NCBI RefSeq assembly: GCF_018863395.1
Contig: NZ_JAHKRR010000004.1
Location: forward strand, 434,001 to 498,000
Reading direction: 5' to 3'
DNA: 64,000 bases
DNA from: Sinomicrobium weinanense
GTDB lineage: Bacteria; Bacteroidota; Bacteroidia; Flavobacteriales; Flavobacteriaceae
Positions within the stretch are counted from its first letter, which is position 1. Each line of letters begins with the position of its first letter. Positions 11,003-20,699 of the stretch are shown in pieces. Position numbers and translations under genes: made by a program. Under the pieces are notes generated by a model. The model was not told where the DNA came from and ran no database searches. It saw only the letters and a list, made by a program, of their open reading frames with translations.

Positions 11003-12937
11003 ATGATGAAAAGGATATATATAAAAGCATTTACAGGAATAGCCTTAATGGCACTGTTCCAGACATCGTGCTCTGATATTCTGGACGAAGAGCCGCGCAG
11101 TATTTACGAACCGGGCTTTTTCCAGACCGAAACGGGAATTTACGGAGGAGTAACCTCCATGTATGCACACCTACGTTATATATATGGCGAGGCCTATTAC
11201 TACAATACCTGCCTTACAGGTACCGATGAGGTGACCTATGCCCAGAGTGCAGATCAGAACTTTCGGGTTATGGATATCAGCGGCCAGGGAGAGATCACTT
11301 CCACCAGCAGCCGTGCCGATGTATTGTGGGGAACTGCATTCTCTAACATTAACACGGCAAGCGGTGTCATTGAAAATGCAGCCGAAGTGGGAATTTCGGA
11401 CGATGTGGTCGCTGAAGCCAGGTTCTTTCGTGCATTCGACTATTTTATGCTTGTGCAGACATTCGGCGGTGTGCCTTTGGATCTGGGTACGGGAGAACTG
11501 GCGTTCAACACCAATCCCGTGAGAATGTCCGGGCGAAATACCGTACCGGAGGTTTATACCAGGGCCGTATTTCCGGATCTGCTGACTGCGGTCAATGATC
11601 TGCCGGATGCCGGCCGTGTAACCGGCGGGGCGACCAAAACACTTGCACGCCTTTATCTGGCCAAAGCCTACCTGACCTATGGATGGTGGCTGCAAAACCC
11701 GAATAACATTCCCACCTATCCCGAAACCGGCCGCACCGATCCCGACGGACACGATGCCCAGTGGTATTTTCAACAGGCATATGATGTAGCCATCGAAGCT
11801 ATTAACAATCCCGGGCCCTTTGGTTTGGAGGAAAACTTTTATGATGTAAACTGGGCCCCGAACGACCGCAATAAAGAGATACTGCTGTACGCCGACCATA
11901 CCGAGACCAGCGAATTCTATAATGGAGGCAGCCTTACCTACGGCAGTGGCAGTGCCCCGGACAATTTTGCCGGGTGGATGATGACATGGAACTATACGAC
12001 GATTACGAGTAGCTCGTCCGGTACGTCATGGGAACCCGTAAATTCCGTCCAGCGGGAGGCAGAACAACACCTGGGGCGTCCGTGGACACGTATGTGCCCC
12101 ACCATCGGTGCCATTACAAATACTTTCGCAGACAAGACCAGCGATTCCCGATATGATGGGACCTTTACCACCGTTTACCACGGTAACTGGGATAAGGCCG
12201 GGATCAGCGGTTCTTTGTATAACGCAAATTTTATGGAGGTCAATCCGGGTGATGCCATACTCACTTTCCTGAACGAAGAATCCTCAGAGGCTATTGACTA
12301 CCCGGGGTCCGAAGGCAACAGTAATATCGGGGCCGGCGTATTACCCGGAAGATCCGATTTTGTGATCGCCCCCGGTGGTATCAGCAGGATCGTATATCCC
12401 GGCCTCTGGAAACTGGGGCCGTACCGTACCGATAATGGAAACGGATTGGGAGAACCGAATGCCGGGAGTACCCGGCCGTTTAATATTGCCAAGTTCTCAG
12501 AACTGTACTTTATCGCAGCCGAGGCGGCCGTAAAAGGTGCATCCGGAACACGGAGCGCGCGCGATCTTATCAATGTGATCCGCGCAAGGGCCGGCATGTG
12601 GCGCTGGGACAACAACGGAAATGAAGAGAAAATAGAAGATCACAGTGCAGATATGATCGCTGCCACACCATCTGCCATAGATATCAATTATATCCTGGCC
12701 GAACGTTCGCGCGAATATTATGGCGAAGGCTATCGCTGGTACGATCTGGTACGTACGCAAAAATGGGAAGAACTCGCCGGCACCTACGAGATCGGCGGAA
12801 GCAATTACGGAGACCATACACCGCAAACGGTAACGCGCAACATTGAACCCTATCATTATTTGCGTCCCATTCCGCAGAGCCAGCTGGATGCCATGGAGGG
12901 CAATACGGAAACTTATCAGAACCCGGGATATGAATAA
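11003..12937 (+). CDS. SusD/RagB-family outer membrane lipoprotein (xylan locus)
   Basis: Surface glycan-binding lipoprotein that caps the SusC barrel. The 644 residues begin with a lipoprotein signal ending FQTSCSD, with the acylated Cys at about residue 23, followed by DILDEEPRSIY as in SusD proteins. The TPR-like helical core includes AEARFFRAFDYFMLV (residues 138-152). The C-terminal SusD domain contains LAERSREYYGEGYRWYDLVR and ends NPGYE. It starts 8 bases after susC; two ATG codons stand in tandem at 11003 and 11006. At 644 residues it is longer than many SusD proteins, with extra length between the TPR core and the C-terminal domain. Confidence 0.95.
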   Translation: MMKRIYIKAFTGIALMALFQTSCSDILDEEPRSIYEPGFFQTETGIYGGVTSMYAHLRYIYGEAYYYNTCLTGTDEVTYAQSADQNFRVMDISGQGEITSTSSRADVLWGTAFSNINTASGVIENAAEVGISDDVVAEARFFRAFDYFMLVQTFGGVPLDLGTGELAFNTNPVRMSGRNTVPEVYTRAVFPDLLTAVNDLPDAGRVTGGATKTLARLYLAKAYLTYGWWLQNPNNIPTYPETGRTDPDGHDAQWYFQQAYDVAIEAINNPGPFGLEENFYDVNWAPNDRNKEILLYADHTETSEFYNGGSLTYGSGSAPDNFAGWMMTWNYTTITSSSSGTSWEPVNSVQREAEQHLGRPWTRMCPTIGAITNTFADKTSDSRYDGTFTTVYHGNWDKAGISGSLYNANFMEVNPGDAILTFLNEESSEAIDYPGSEGNSNIGAGVLPGRSDFVIAPGGISRIVYPGLWKLGPYRTDNGNGLGEPNAGSTRPFNIAKFSELYFIAAEAAVKGASGTRSARDLINVIRARAGMWRWDNNGNEEKIEDHSADMIAATPSAIDINYILAERSREYYGEGYRWYDLVRTQKWEELAGTYEIGGSNYGDHTPQTVTRNIEPYHYLRPIPQSQLDAMEGNTETYQNPGYE

Positions 12938-13015
12938 TAGGCCCTGCACTGAAACAAACCGGTTTCTGAACAGTAGGCGATTGATGCTTCAGACGTGTTT
13001 TATTTAAAATAAATT

Positions 13016-14959
13016 ATGGTGAAAAACATTCAGATCATATTGACATGCATTGTATTGATGCTCTCCGTCACATCGGGCACAGCCCGGGTCAGGCTTCCCA
13101 GGATCATCAGTGACGGCATGATCCTGCAGAGAAATTCCCGGATCGTTATCTGGGGATGGGCCTCGGCAGGAGAACAGGTAAGGGTGACTTTTAACGGGAA
13201 GCAATACAAAACAATCGCGACTCCCGCAGGGAACTGGAGCCTGAAACTTCCCGAAATGAAGGCTGGAGGGCCATATACCATGAAAATTTCGGGGCAGAAC
13301 GACATACGGCTCAGGGATATATGGATCGGAGATGTATGGGTTTGCTCGGGACAATCGAACATGGTACACCAGATGGACATCCACGATGTTACCTATGCAG
13401 ATGAGATTGCCACTGCCGATTACCCGGAAATACGGCATTTCAAGATCCCTGCCCGGACCAGTCTCGAAGGTCCGGCCAAAGACCTGGGCGGCGGGTCCTG
13501 GAAAGCAGCCGTGCCCGGGGATGTACGCTCCTTTTCTGCCGTTGCGTATTTTTTTGCCCGCAGGATCTATAAGAAATATCGGGTGCCCGTCGGGCTGATC
13601 AATGCAAGTGTGGGCGGAACCCCTGTCGAAGCGTGGATCAGTGAGGAAGGGTTCAGGGAATTTCCCGAAATTTTAAAGACGATTGAAAAGAATAAAGACA
13701 CTGCTTATATCAATGACTTAAGAAAACGTGATTCCAATGATGGGGTCCGGACGGATAAAAAGACAAGGGATAAAGGATTGACAGGTCCCCGACCCTGGTT
13801 TTCCGTTGATTATGTCCCTGAAAACTGGCGTAGGATCAATATTCCGGGTTACTGGGAAGATCAGGGGGCCAAAGCGCTGGACGGAGTGGTATGGTATCGC
13901 AGGGAGATCGATATCCCCCCTGCAATGGCCGGTAAGGAGGCGGGATTATTTCTCGGAAGAATTGTAGATGCCGATAAAGTATATATCAATGGCAAAACAG
14001 TGGGGCATACTGCCTACCAGTACCCGCAGCGAAGATATACCGTACCCCCGGGCCTGTTAAAAGCTGGCGAGAACGTTTTTGTGATACAGGTTACCAATAA
14101 CCGCGGAAAAGGCGGGTTTGTACCCGATAAGCCGTATTACCTGTTTACGGACAGGGATACCGTTGACCTCAAGGGGTACTGGCAATACAAGGTGGGAGAA
14201 GTATTTGTGCCCTCTCGTTTATCCGGGAGCGGGAAGATCAATGTTCAGAATGAACCCACGGCCTTATACAATGCCATGATAGCCCCTTTTGTAAAATATC
14301 CCGTAAAAGGGGTATTGTGGTACCAGGGCGAAAGCAATGCCGGTCATCCCGAGAATTACTTAGATCTGCTATCGGCCTTGATAAGGGACTGGCGGCATCA
14401 GTTCAGGGCCCCCGATATGCCCTTTATTTATGGCCAGCTCCCCAATTTTATGGATGTGAGTTATCTGCCCTCGGAGAGCAATTGGGCGGAGCTGAGGGAA
14501 GCACAACTAAAAGCCCTGGAGGTGCCCCATACGGCGATGACGGTAAATATCGATCTGGGGGAATGGAATGATATTCATCCCGACAATAAAAAGGATGTGG
14601 GAGAACGAATGGCCCTTGCTGTCCGAAAGATAGCCTATGGTGATGATATTGTTTATTCAGGCCCCCTGTATGAGAGTCATAAGATCGAAGGAAATAAGAT
14701 TGTCATCTCGTTCTCTCATACAGGTAGTGGATTGATCACAAACGACGGAGGGAAATTAAGCGAATTCGCAATTGCCGGGGAAGATAAAAAGTTTGTCTGG
14801 GCGAATGCCAGAATTGAAGGGAACAGGGTGGTCGTCTGGAGCGAAGAGGTCCCCGATCCGAAATACGTTCGCTATGCCTGGGCCGACAACCCGGATAATC
14901 CCAATCTCTATAATAAGGAAGGCCTGCCCGCATCGCCGTTCAGGATCGGGAAAAACTGA
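13016..14959 (+). CDS. SGNH-type sialate/acetylxylan O-acetylesterase with inserted jelly-roll domain
   Basis: Secreted esterase that most likely removes acetyl groups from xylan fragments in the periplasm. The 647 residues start with a signal peptide (about 1-23). The catalytic Ser is 114 in VCSGQSNM, and the Asp-x-His of the triad is D519/H521 in DIHPDNK. WYQGESNA near residue 440 is the block containing the conserved Gly and Asn/Gln. Between the two halves of the esterase fold sits a beta-galactosidase-like jelly-roll domain (about 255-385, with IPGYWEDQGAKALDGVVWYRR), typical of this SASA-family architecture. The acetyl-xylan role is inferred from the operon; sialic acid chemistry is unlikely here. 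Confidence 0.85.
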   Translation: MVKNIQIILTCIVLMLSVTSGTARVRLPRIISDGMILQRNSRIVIWGWASAGEQVRVTFNGKQYKTIATPAGNWSLKLPEMKAGGPYTMKISGQNDIRLRDIWIGDVWVCSGQSNMVHQMDIHDVTYADEIATADYPEIRHFKIPARTSLEGPAKDLGGGSWKAAVPGDVRSFSAVAYFFARRIYKKYRVPVGLINASVGGTPVEAWISEEGFREFPEILKTIEKNKDTAYINDLRKRDSNDGVRTDKKTRDKGLTGPRPWFSVDYVPENWRRINIPGYWEDQGAKALDGVVWYRREIDIPPAMAGKEAGLFLGRIVDADKVYINGKTVGHTAYQYPQRRYTVPPGLLKAGENVFVIQVTNNRGKGGFVPDKPYYLFTDRDTVDLKGYWQYKVGEVFVPSRLSGSGKINVQNEPTALYNAMIAPFVKYPVKGVLWYQGESNAGHPENYLDLLSALIRDWRHQFRAPDMPFIYGQLPNFMDVSYLPSESNWAELREAQLKALEVPHTAMTVNIDLGEWNDIHPDNKKDVGERMALAVRKIAYGDDIVYSGPLYESHKIEGNKIVISFSHTGSGLITNDGGKLSEFAIAGEDKKFVWANARIEGNRVVVWSEEVPDPKYVRYAWADNPDNPNLYNKEGLPASPFRIGKN

Positions 14960-15018
14960 CAGGTCCACACGGGGTAAAAAAACAAATGAAGAATCGAACC
15001 AGTAAAGATATTTTCAGT

Positions 15019-15070
15019 AATTCCCCCTTCGAAGGCTTGTTCTCCAATCATGGAGAATGAAGGGGGAATT
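15019..15070. repeat. interrupted inverted repeat with C-run/G-run arms (copy 1)
   Basis: Outer arms AATTCCCCCTTC and GAAGGGGGAATT enclose an inner stem TTCTCCA/TGGAGAA with a four-base loop. The hairpin lies between the esterase and GH115 genes and could reduce read-through or stabilise the upstream mRNA. Shorter C-run/G-run hairpins occur at 20642 and 30400. Confidence 0.6.
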
Positions 15071-15193
15071 CACTCTTATGAAAATAATATATTAAATGTC
15101 AGAATGATATACCGTAATATGAGAAGAACATTTATTTTCCCTGGTAAGGGATGTGGACAGTCATTATTTTCTTGTTCAAAAAAAATATCCGTT

Positions 15194-18130
15194 ATGAATC
15201 GTAAATCCGTTGAGATCAACCATTACTGGAAGACTTTCGTAAGATCTATCTCGGCTTTCGGGCTTTGTGCCCTTGCCGGAATTGCAATGACAGGAACAGG
15301 ATATGCCCAATCTTACGTGTCCGGGGAAAAGGGAGCGGACAGTTTTCCCCTGGTAGCCCGCAAAGCCGCACCTGTTTACCTGGGAGAAGGGGAATATGCC
15401 GGAGTGGTTAGAGCTGCCGGGGATCTCCGGGAAGACGTAGGCCGGGTTACCGGAAAACGACCGGAGATAAAACGGGGAGAGACCAATCTGCCCGCTTTTG
15501 TGGTCATCGCAGGGACATTGGGCAAAAACCCGCTTATAGACAAACTCGTTCGTGAAGGTAAGTTGTGTGTCAACGACCTGGCCGGAAAATGGGAAACCTC
15601 TGTCACCAAGGTCATAGACCACCCCTTCGAAGGGGTAGAACAGGCCCTGGTCATTGCAGGCAGCGATAAACGCGGTACCATTTTCGGCATTTACGATCTT
15701 TCAGGACAGATCGGCGTGTCGCCATGGTATTGGTGGGCCGATGTTCCGGTTAAACGGAAAGCGGAACTATATGTGTCAAAAGGCAGGTACAGTTCGGGTA
15801 CCCCGGCCGTAAAATACCGCGGTATCTTTATCAACGACGAAGCACCTGCACTGTCCGGGTGGATCCGTGAAAAATTCGGCGGGTTCAATCACCGCTTCTA
15901 TGAAAAGGTATTCGAGCTCATTCTCCGGCTCAAGGGAAATTTCCTGTGGCCTGCCATGTGGGGCCGGGCCTTTTATGACGACGATCCCCGAAATGCCGTC
16001 CTGGCCGATGAATACGGTGTGGTGATCAGCACCTCACACCACGAACCCCTGATGCGCGCGCATGACGAATGGAGCAGATATGGCGAGGGTGCATGGAATT
16101 ACGAGGCCAACAGGGAAGAATTACAGGATTTCTGGAAAAAAGGTATCGAAAGGATGGGAAACAATGAAAGCATTGTTACCCTCGGAATGAGGGGGGACGG
16201 GGACGAACCCATGAGTGAAGAAAGTAATATTGCCCTGCTGGAGAAGATTATCAGGGACCAGCGCAGGATTATCCGGGAAACCACCGGAAAACCGGTAGGA
16301 GAAACCCCGCAGGTCTGGACACTCTACAAGGAAGTACAGGAATATTACGATAAGGGCATGCGGGTACCGGACGATGTAACACTGCTCTTGTGCGATGATA
16401 ACTGGGGCAACGTAAGAAAACTGCCCGAACCTTTTGGCAAACCCCGGAAAGGCGGTTACGGGATGTACTACCATTTCGATTATGTAGGAGGCCCCAGGAA
16501 CTACAAGTGGCTCAATACCAATCCCCTCCCCAGGATATGGGAACAGATGCACCTGACCTACCGTCACGGCGTAGACCGGATATGGGTGGTGAATGTAGGG
16601 GACATCAAGCCTATGGAACTGCCCGTTTCCTTTTTTCTCGATTACGCCTGGTCACCCGACAAATGGCCGGCCGAAAGGGTCCGGGAATACACAGTGAACT
16701 GGAGCAAAGAACAGTTTGGCTCCGAAAATGCCGGGAAAATAGCAGATATATTGTCTCTTTATACCAGGTATAACAGCAGGCGAAAACCGGAACTGCTCGA
16801 TGCAGATACCTATAGCATTCACCATTACAGGGAAGCGGAAAGGGTAGTGAAAGACTACAACAAACTGGAAGAACGGGCCGATGCCATTTATGCAAAGTTG
16901 CCGGCCGAATATCACGACGCCTTTTATCAACTCGTATCTTTTCCGGTAAAGGCCTGTGCCAATCTCAATGAACTTTACGTGACTGCGGCCAAAAACCGCC
17001 TCTATGCCACCCAGGGCAGAACAGGGACCAATAAACTGGCAGAAAAGGTCAGAGCACTCTATAAAAGAGATGCCGATCTCACGGCCTATTATCACGACAG
17101 CCTGGCCGACGGAAAATGGAACCATATGATGAGCCAGACCCATATCGGCTATACCTACTGGCAGCAACCCGAAGAACAAACCATGCCCGAAGTAAGGGAA
17201 ATAAAAGTGCCGAAGAAAGCATCGCTGGGAGTGGCTGTCGAAGGTTCGGCCGCATGGTGGCCCCATTCGGGGGAGAAGCCCGTGCTTCCCCAAATAAGCC
17301 CTTATCAGACAGGCCGTAGATATATAGAGATATTCAACCGTGGCAGGGACGATCTCGATTACGAAATAGAGACCTCCGTTCCGTGGCTGGTTGTATCCGA
17401 CACCGGCGGGAGCATCGGGGAAGAAAAAAGAATATGGATCGATGTCGATTGGGAGCGGGCGCCCGATAAGGCTACGGAAGTACCTGTAACCATACGTTCC
17501 GGAAAGGATGAGGTTACAGTATATGCCCAGGTTCGCCCTTCCGCCGGAGAGGAAGCAGAAGGTTTTGTAGCGCAAAACGGTTATATAGCCATAGAAGCCC
17601 CTCATTTTACGGGTAAAAAAGAATTGACGGGAACAGTTTACAGGGTGCTCCCCGGCCTCGGCCGTACCGGGTCGGCCGTAAGCCTGTTCCCTGTAACCGC
17701 AAATAGGGATGCCCTGCAAAAGGAAGAACACTATCTCGAATATAAAATATACCTGGACTATCGTGGAGAAATAAAAGTACATATGTTCATATCCCCAACA
17801 CTGAACTATGAAAATACACCCGAAGGCAAACGCCTTGCCGTTTCCATCGACGATAAAGCTCCGGAAACGGTGTATATGCACAAAGGAGAAGACAAAAAGT
17901 TATGGGAAAGGCGGGTAGCTGACAACATCAACGAACAGGTAAGTGTACACCGGGTCGACTCCCCCGGGGCACATCGCCTCAGAATACGTATGCTGGACCC
18001 CGGTATTGTATTGCAGAAGATCGTTATCGATATGGGAGGGCTTAAACCCAGCTACCTGGGACCTGAAGAAAGCGTATATAAAAAAGCAGCAACCAATAAA
18101 AACGAAACCATATCAAAAAAAGAACCATGA
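15194..18130 (+). CDS. GH115 xylan alpha-1,2-(4-O-methyl)glucuronidase
   Basis: Removes (4-O-methyl)glucuronic acid side chains from xylan or its oligosaccharides. From the ATG at 15194 the protein has 978 residues, usual for GH115. It has a signal peptide ending at about residue 38 (GTGYAQ), an N-terminal beta/alpha domain, and the GH115 barrel at about residues 160-520. Characteristic strings there are RGIFINDEAPALSGW, GNFLWPAMWGRAF and ISTSHHEPLMRAHDEW. A helical bundle follows, and then a C-terminal GH115_C-type beta domain (about 800-955). The frame is open 48 codons further upstream, but that extension spans the intergenic hairpin and precedes the signal peptide, so I rejected it. Its TGA overlaps the next ATG. 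Confidence 0.93.
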   Translation: MNRKSVEINHYWKTFVRSISAFGLCALAGIAMTGTGYAQSYVSGEKGADSFPLVARKAAPVYLGEGEYAGVVRAAGDLREDVGRVTGKRPEIKRGETNLPAFVVIAGTLGKNPLIDKLVREGKLCVNDLAGKWETSVTKVIDHPFEGVEQALVIAGSDKRGTIFGIYDLSGQIGVSPWYWWADVPVKRKAELYVSKGRYSSGTPAVKYRGIFINDEAPALSGWIREKFGGFNHRFYEKVFELILRLKGNFLWPAMWGRAFYDDDPRNAVLADEYGVVISTSHHEPLMRAHDEWSRYGEGAWNYEANREELQDFWKKGIERMGNNESIVTLGMRGDGDEPMSEESNIALLEKIIRDQRRIIRETTGKPVGETPQVWTLYKEVQEYYDKGMRVPDDVTLLLCDDNWGNVRKLPEPFGKPRKGGYGMYYHFDYVGGPRNYKWLNTNPLPRIWEQMHLTYRHGVDRIWVVNVGDIKPMELPVSFFLDYAWSPDKWPAERVREYTVNWSKEQFGSENAGKIADILSLYTRYNSRRKPELLDADTYSIHHYREAERVVKDYNKLEERADAIYAKLPAEYHDAFYQLVSFPVKACANLNELYVTAAKNRLYATQGRTGTNKLAEKVRALYKRDADLTAYYHDSLADGKWNHMMSQTHIGYTYWQQPEEQTMPEVREIKVPKKASLGVAVEGSAAWWPHSGEKPVLPQISPYQTGRRYIEIFNRGRDDLDYEIETSVPWLVVSDTGGSIGEEKRIWIDVDWERAPDKATEVPVTIRSGKDEVTVYAQVRPSAGEEAEGFVAQNGYIAIEAPHFTGKKELTGTVYRVLPGLGRTGSAVSLFPVTANRDALQKEEHYLEYKIYLDYRGEIKVHMFISPTLNYENTPEGKRLAVSIDDKAPETVYMHKGEDKKLWERRVADNINEQVSVHRVDSPGAHRLRIRMLDPGIVLQKIVIDMGGLKPSYLGPEESVYKKAATNKNETISKKEP

Positions 18131-19245
18131 AAAAATACAGTTTTATAAGAACAGCCATCATAGCTCTCGCCGGATTGGTAACGATTTCCTGTGGCCGGGG
18201 AAATAAAGGAAAACAAGACCGGCAGACAACGGTACAGGAAGAAAAACAGGAAAAAGGGTCGAAGTTCCTGAACAAGCCCTTGGTAGAACACATCTATACT
18301 GCAGACCCCTCGGCCCATGTCTTTGAAGACAGGATATATATCTATCCGTCGCACGATATCGATACCGGTACGGAAGAAGACGATTTCGGCGGCCATTTCG
18401 ACATGCGCGATTATCACGTGCTTTCCATGGATTCCGTTGGAGGAGAGATTACCGATCACGGTATAGCACTAAGTGTGGACAATGTGCCCTGGGCCGAAAG
18501 GCAGTTATGGGCACCGGATGCGGCCTGTAAGGACGGTATCTGTTACCTTTATTTCCCGGCCAAGGACAAGGAAGGGATCTTCAGGATCGGTGTGGCTGTT
18601 TCCGATTCGCCGGAAGGGCCGTTCAGAGCCGAGAAAGAACCCATAAAAGGAAGCCTGAGCATTGACCCGGCCGTATTCAGGGACGACGATGGTGAATATT
18701 ATATGTATGTAGGGGGGATATGGGGAGGACAGTTACAGAACTGGAGGACCGGAACGTATGACAATACCGCAAAGACACCTTACGACAACGAACCTGCCGA
18801 TGACGAACCCGCCATAAGCCCCAGGGTGGCCAGGTTAAGCGATGACATGCTGCAATTTGAAGAAGAACTCAGGGAAATAGAAATCGTGGACGGCGAAGGT
18901 AACCCCATCTTGGCGGGAGACCACGAAAGACGGTTTTTTGAAGCGGCATGGGTACATAAATATAACAGAAAATATTATTTTTCCTATTCCACGGGAGATA
19001 CGCACTTTATTGCTTATGCCATCGGGGAGAGCCCTTATGGTCCCTTTGTATATCAGGGTAATATACTGAACCCGGTGCAGGGATGGACCAATCACCATTC
19101 CATTGTTGAAATTAAGGGGCAGTGGTACCTGTTTTACCACGATACCGAGTTGTCCGGGCAAACACATCTCAGGAATGTAAAAATGACAAAGCTGGAGCAT
19201 GATCCCGACGGGACCATAAAAACTATAAATGTCATAATAGAATAG
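18127..19245 (+). CDS. GH43 family beta-xylosidase/alpha-arabinofuranosidase lipoprotein
   Basis: Five-bladed beta-propeller glycosidase acting on xylo- or arabinoxylo-oligosaccharides. The 372-residue protein has a lipoprotein signal with the acylated Cys at 22 (LVTISCG), so it is membrane-anchored. The three GH43 carboxylates are visible: the catalytic base Asp60 in TADPSAHVFED, the pKa-modulating Asp in LSIDPAVFRDD, and the acid Glu in FFEAAWVHKYN. The start codon overlaps the GH115 stop (ATGA), indicating tight coupling. It is the last gene of the susC operon, and a palindromic repeat lies beyond its stop. Xylosidase and arabinofuranosidase activity cannot be separated from the sequence. 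Confidence 0.9.
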   Translation: MKKYSFIRTAIIALAGLVTISCGRGNKGKQDRQTTVQEEKQEKGSKFLNKPLVEHIYTADPSAHVFEDRIYIYPSHDIDTGTEEDDFGGHFDMRDYHVLSMDSVGGEITDHGIALSVDNVPWAERQLWAPDAACKDGICYLYFPAKDKEGIFRIGVAVSDSPEGPFRAEKEPIKGSLSIDPAVFRDDDGEYYMYVGGIWGGQLQNWRTGTYDNTAKTPYDNEPADDEPAISPRVARLSDDMLQFEEELREIEIVDGEGNPILAGDHERRFFEAAWVHKYNRKYYFSYSTGDTHFIAYAIGESPYGPFVYQGNILNPVQGWTNHHSIVEIKGQWYLFYHDTELSGQTHLRNVKMTKLEHDPDGTIKTINVIIE

Positions 19246-19323
19246 GAGGAGACAAGATCAACCGCGGTGTCCGGGATCTGTTTGATCGTGCTTAAAGACC
19301 GGTCAATCAATAAAGATATACGG

Positions 19324-19373
19324 ATAGAGACGCACGCCCCCCCGGAACGCCGGGGCAAGCTGTGCGTCTCTAT
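19324..19373. repeat. AGAGRCGCAC-arm palindrome with GC-rich centre (copy 2)
   Basis: Outer arms ATAGAGACGCAC (19324-19335) and GTGCGTCTCTAT (19362-19373) surround a second stem, CCCCGG aacg CCGGGG. It lies between the convergent 3' ends of the GH43 gene and uxuA, where it could stop transcripts from both sides. Compare 6438-6461 and 28040-28065. Confidence 0.75.
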
Positions 19374-19389
19374 TTATGTTCGCAACGTA

Positions 19390-20568
19390 TTAGAGTTTGT
19401 GGTTCATCGCATATATCATTCCCTGTTCCAGCCCACGGATCTCTGCCAGTCCTTTCAAGCGGCCTATCAGTGAGTACCCGGAGAAGTGTTCCCTTTCTTT
19501 TTCAAGGGTAAAAAGTGCACCGTGATCCGGCCGCATAGGGAGCGATATATTCCTTTTGTTCATTAATTGAAGTATGTTATGGACGATGGCTTCCATCGGA
19601 GCATCCCCTCCCAGGTGTTCAGCTTCTTTAAAGATGCCATTTCGTTCTTTGGCCACGCTTCTCAGGTGGAGAAAATGTATACGGTCTCCATGTTTTTCCA
19701 GAATGCTCACCAGGTCATTGTCCGGGTTGGCACCGAGGGAACCCGTGCAGTAACACAATCCGTTGGCATTGACGGGAACAGCTTTTAAAATAGTATCAAT
19801 GTCCTTTTCGGAACAGACGATACGCGGCAAACCGAGTACAGAAAAGGGAGGGTCGTCCGGATGGATGGCAAGTTTAAGTCCCAGTTCTTCCGCTAAGGGG
19901 GCTACTTCGTTGAGGAAAAAACAGAGGTTTTCCCTGAGTTTGGTATCGTCTATACCTTCGTAATCTTTCAACAGGTTAAGGACCTTTTCCGGGGTAAAAT
20001 TTTCTTTGCTGCCCGGTAGGCCCAGTAATACCGTATGGAAGAGCGATTGTTTTTCTTCTTCGGACAACTGCTTTCCGTATGCTGCTGCACTTTCTTTTTC
20101 GTCTTCCGAATAATCGTTCTCTGCACCGGGCCTTTGAAGCAGGAAGAGGTCGAAATATATAAAGGCATCCTTTTCAAACCGCAGTGTTTTGGTACCGTCG
20201 GCGTTGATAAACATGGTATTGGTCCGTACCCAGTCGAGCACAGGCATAAAGTTGTAGGTAACAACCTTAAGTCCACAGGCGGCAATGTTTTCCAGGCTTT
20301 TCCGGTAATTTTCTATATAAGCCTTATAATTACCGCTCTTTCGTTTGATATCTTCATGAACAGGAAGGCTCTCTATGACCGTCCATTCCAGCCCGGGCTC
20401 GTGTATCAAAGCCTGTCGTTCCCTAATGGCTTCGACAGTCCATACGTCTCCCACGGGAACCTCATGCAATGCCGTAACGACACCGCTCACTCCCGCCTGT
20501 TTAATTTCTTCCAGGCTTACCCCGTCATGCGGCCCGTACCAGCGCATGGTTTGTTGCATTCGTATCAT
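19390..20568 (-). CDS. uxuA: mannonate dehydratase
   Basis: Converts D-mannonate to 2-keto-3-deoxygluconate in the hexuronate pathway. The 392-residue protein matches UxuA throughout: MRWYGPHDGVSLEEIKQAG at the N-terminus, VVTALHEVP, and VIESLPVHEDIK. VVTYNFMPVLDWVRT and LAIHPDDPP supply metal ligands, followed by GLCYCTGSLGA, FLHLRS and the C-terminal PMRPDHG. It would process glucuronate released by the GH115 enzyme. It is the second gene of a leftward pair with the SDR gene (131 bases between them) and converges on the GH43 gene. The isomerase UxaC that should feed this pathway is not in the window. Confidence 0.96.
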   Translation of the reverse strand: MIRMQQTMRWYGPHDGVSLEEIKQAGVSGVVTALHEVPVGDVWTVEAIRERQALIHEPGLEWTVIESLPVHEDIKRKSGNYKAYIENYRKSLENIAACGLKVVTYNFMPVLDWVRTNTMFINADGTKTLRFEKDAFIYFDLFLLQRPGAENDYSEDEKESAAAYGKQLSEEEKQSLFHTVLLGLPGSKENFTPEKVLNLLKDYEGIDDTKLRENLCFFLNEVAPLAEELGLKLAIHPDDPPFSVLGLPRIVCSEKDIDTILKAVPVNANGLCYCTGSLGANPDNDLVSILEKHGDRIHFLHLRSVAKERNGIFKEAEHLGGDAPMEAIVHNILQLMNKRNISLPMRPDHGALFTLEKEREHFSGYSLIGRLKGLAEIRGLEQGMIYAMNHKL

Positions 20569-20641
20569 GGTGTGGTTTATTGTTTAAAGTTTAAGGTTTC
20601 ATTTTAAGTGTTTTTATCTTGCCCACTAACACTCCCCTGTA

Positions 20642-20659
20642 TCCCCCCTCAAGGGGGGA
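20642..20659. repeat. C-run/G-run hairpin (copy 2)
   Basis: TCCCCCCT and AGGGGGGA separated by two bases, in the gap between the SDR gene and uxuA. On the plus strand it is followed by GCCTCCTTTTT. Related to the hairpins at 15019 and 30400. Confidence 0.55.
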
Positions 20660-20699
20660 GCCTCCTTTTTTAATTTTTATCCCATTAATAAGTACACCC

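Noticed and set aside
13016-14959. True sialidase-pathway esterase
   Set aside because: The family name refers to sialate, but no sialic acid genes are present; the xylan operon context favours acetylxylan.
15050-15193. N-terminal extension of the GH115 protein
   Set aside because: It spans an intergenic hairpin and would place about 50 residues before a clear signal peptide.
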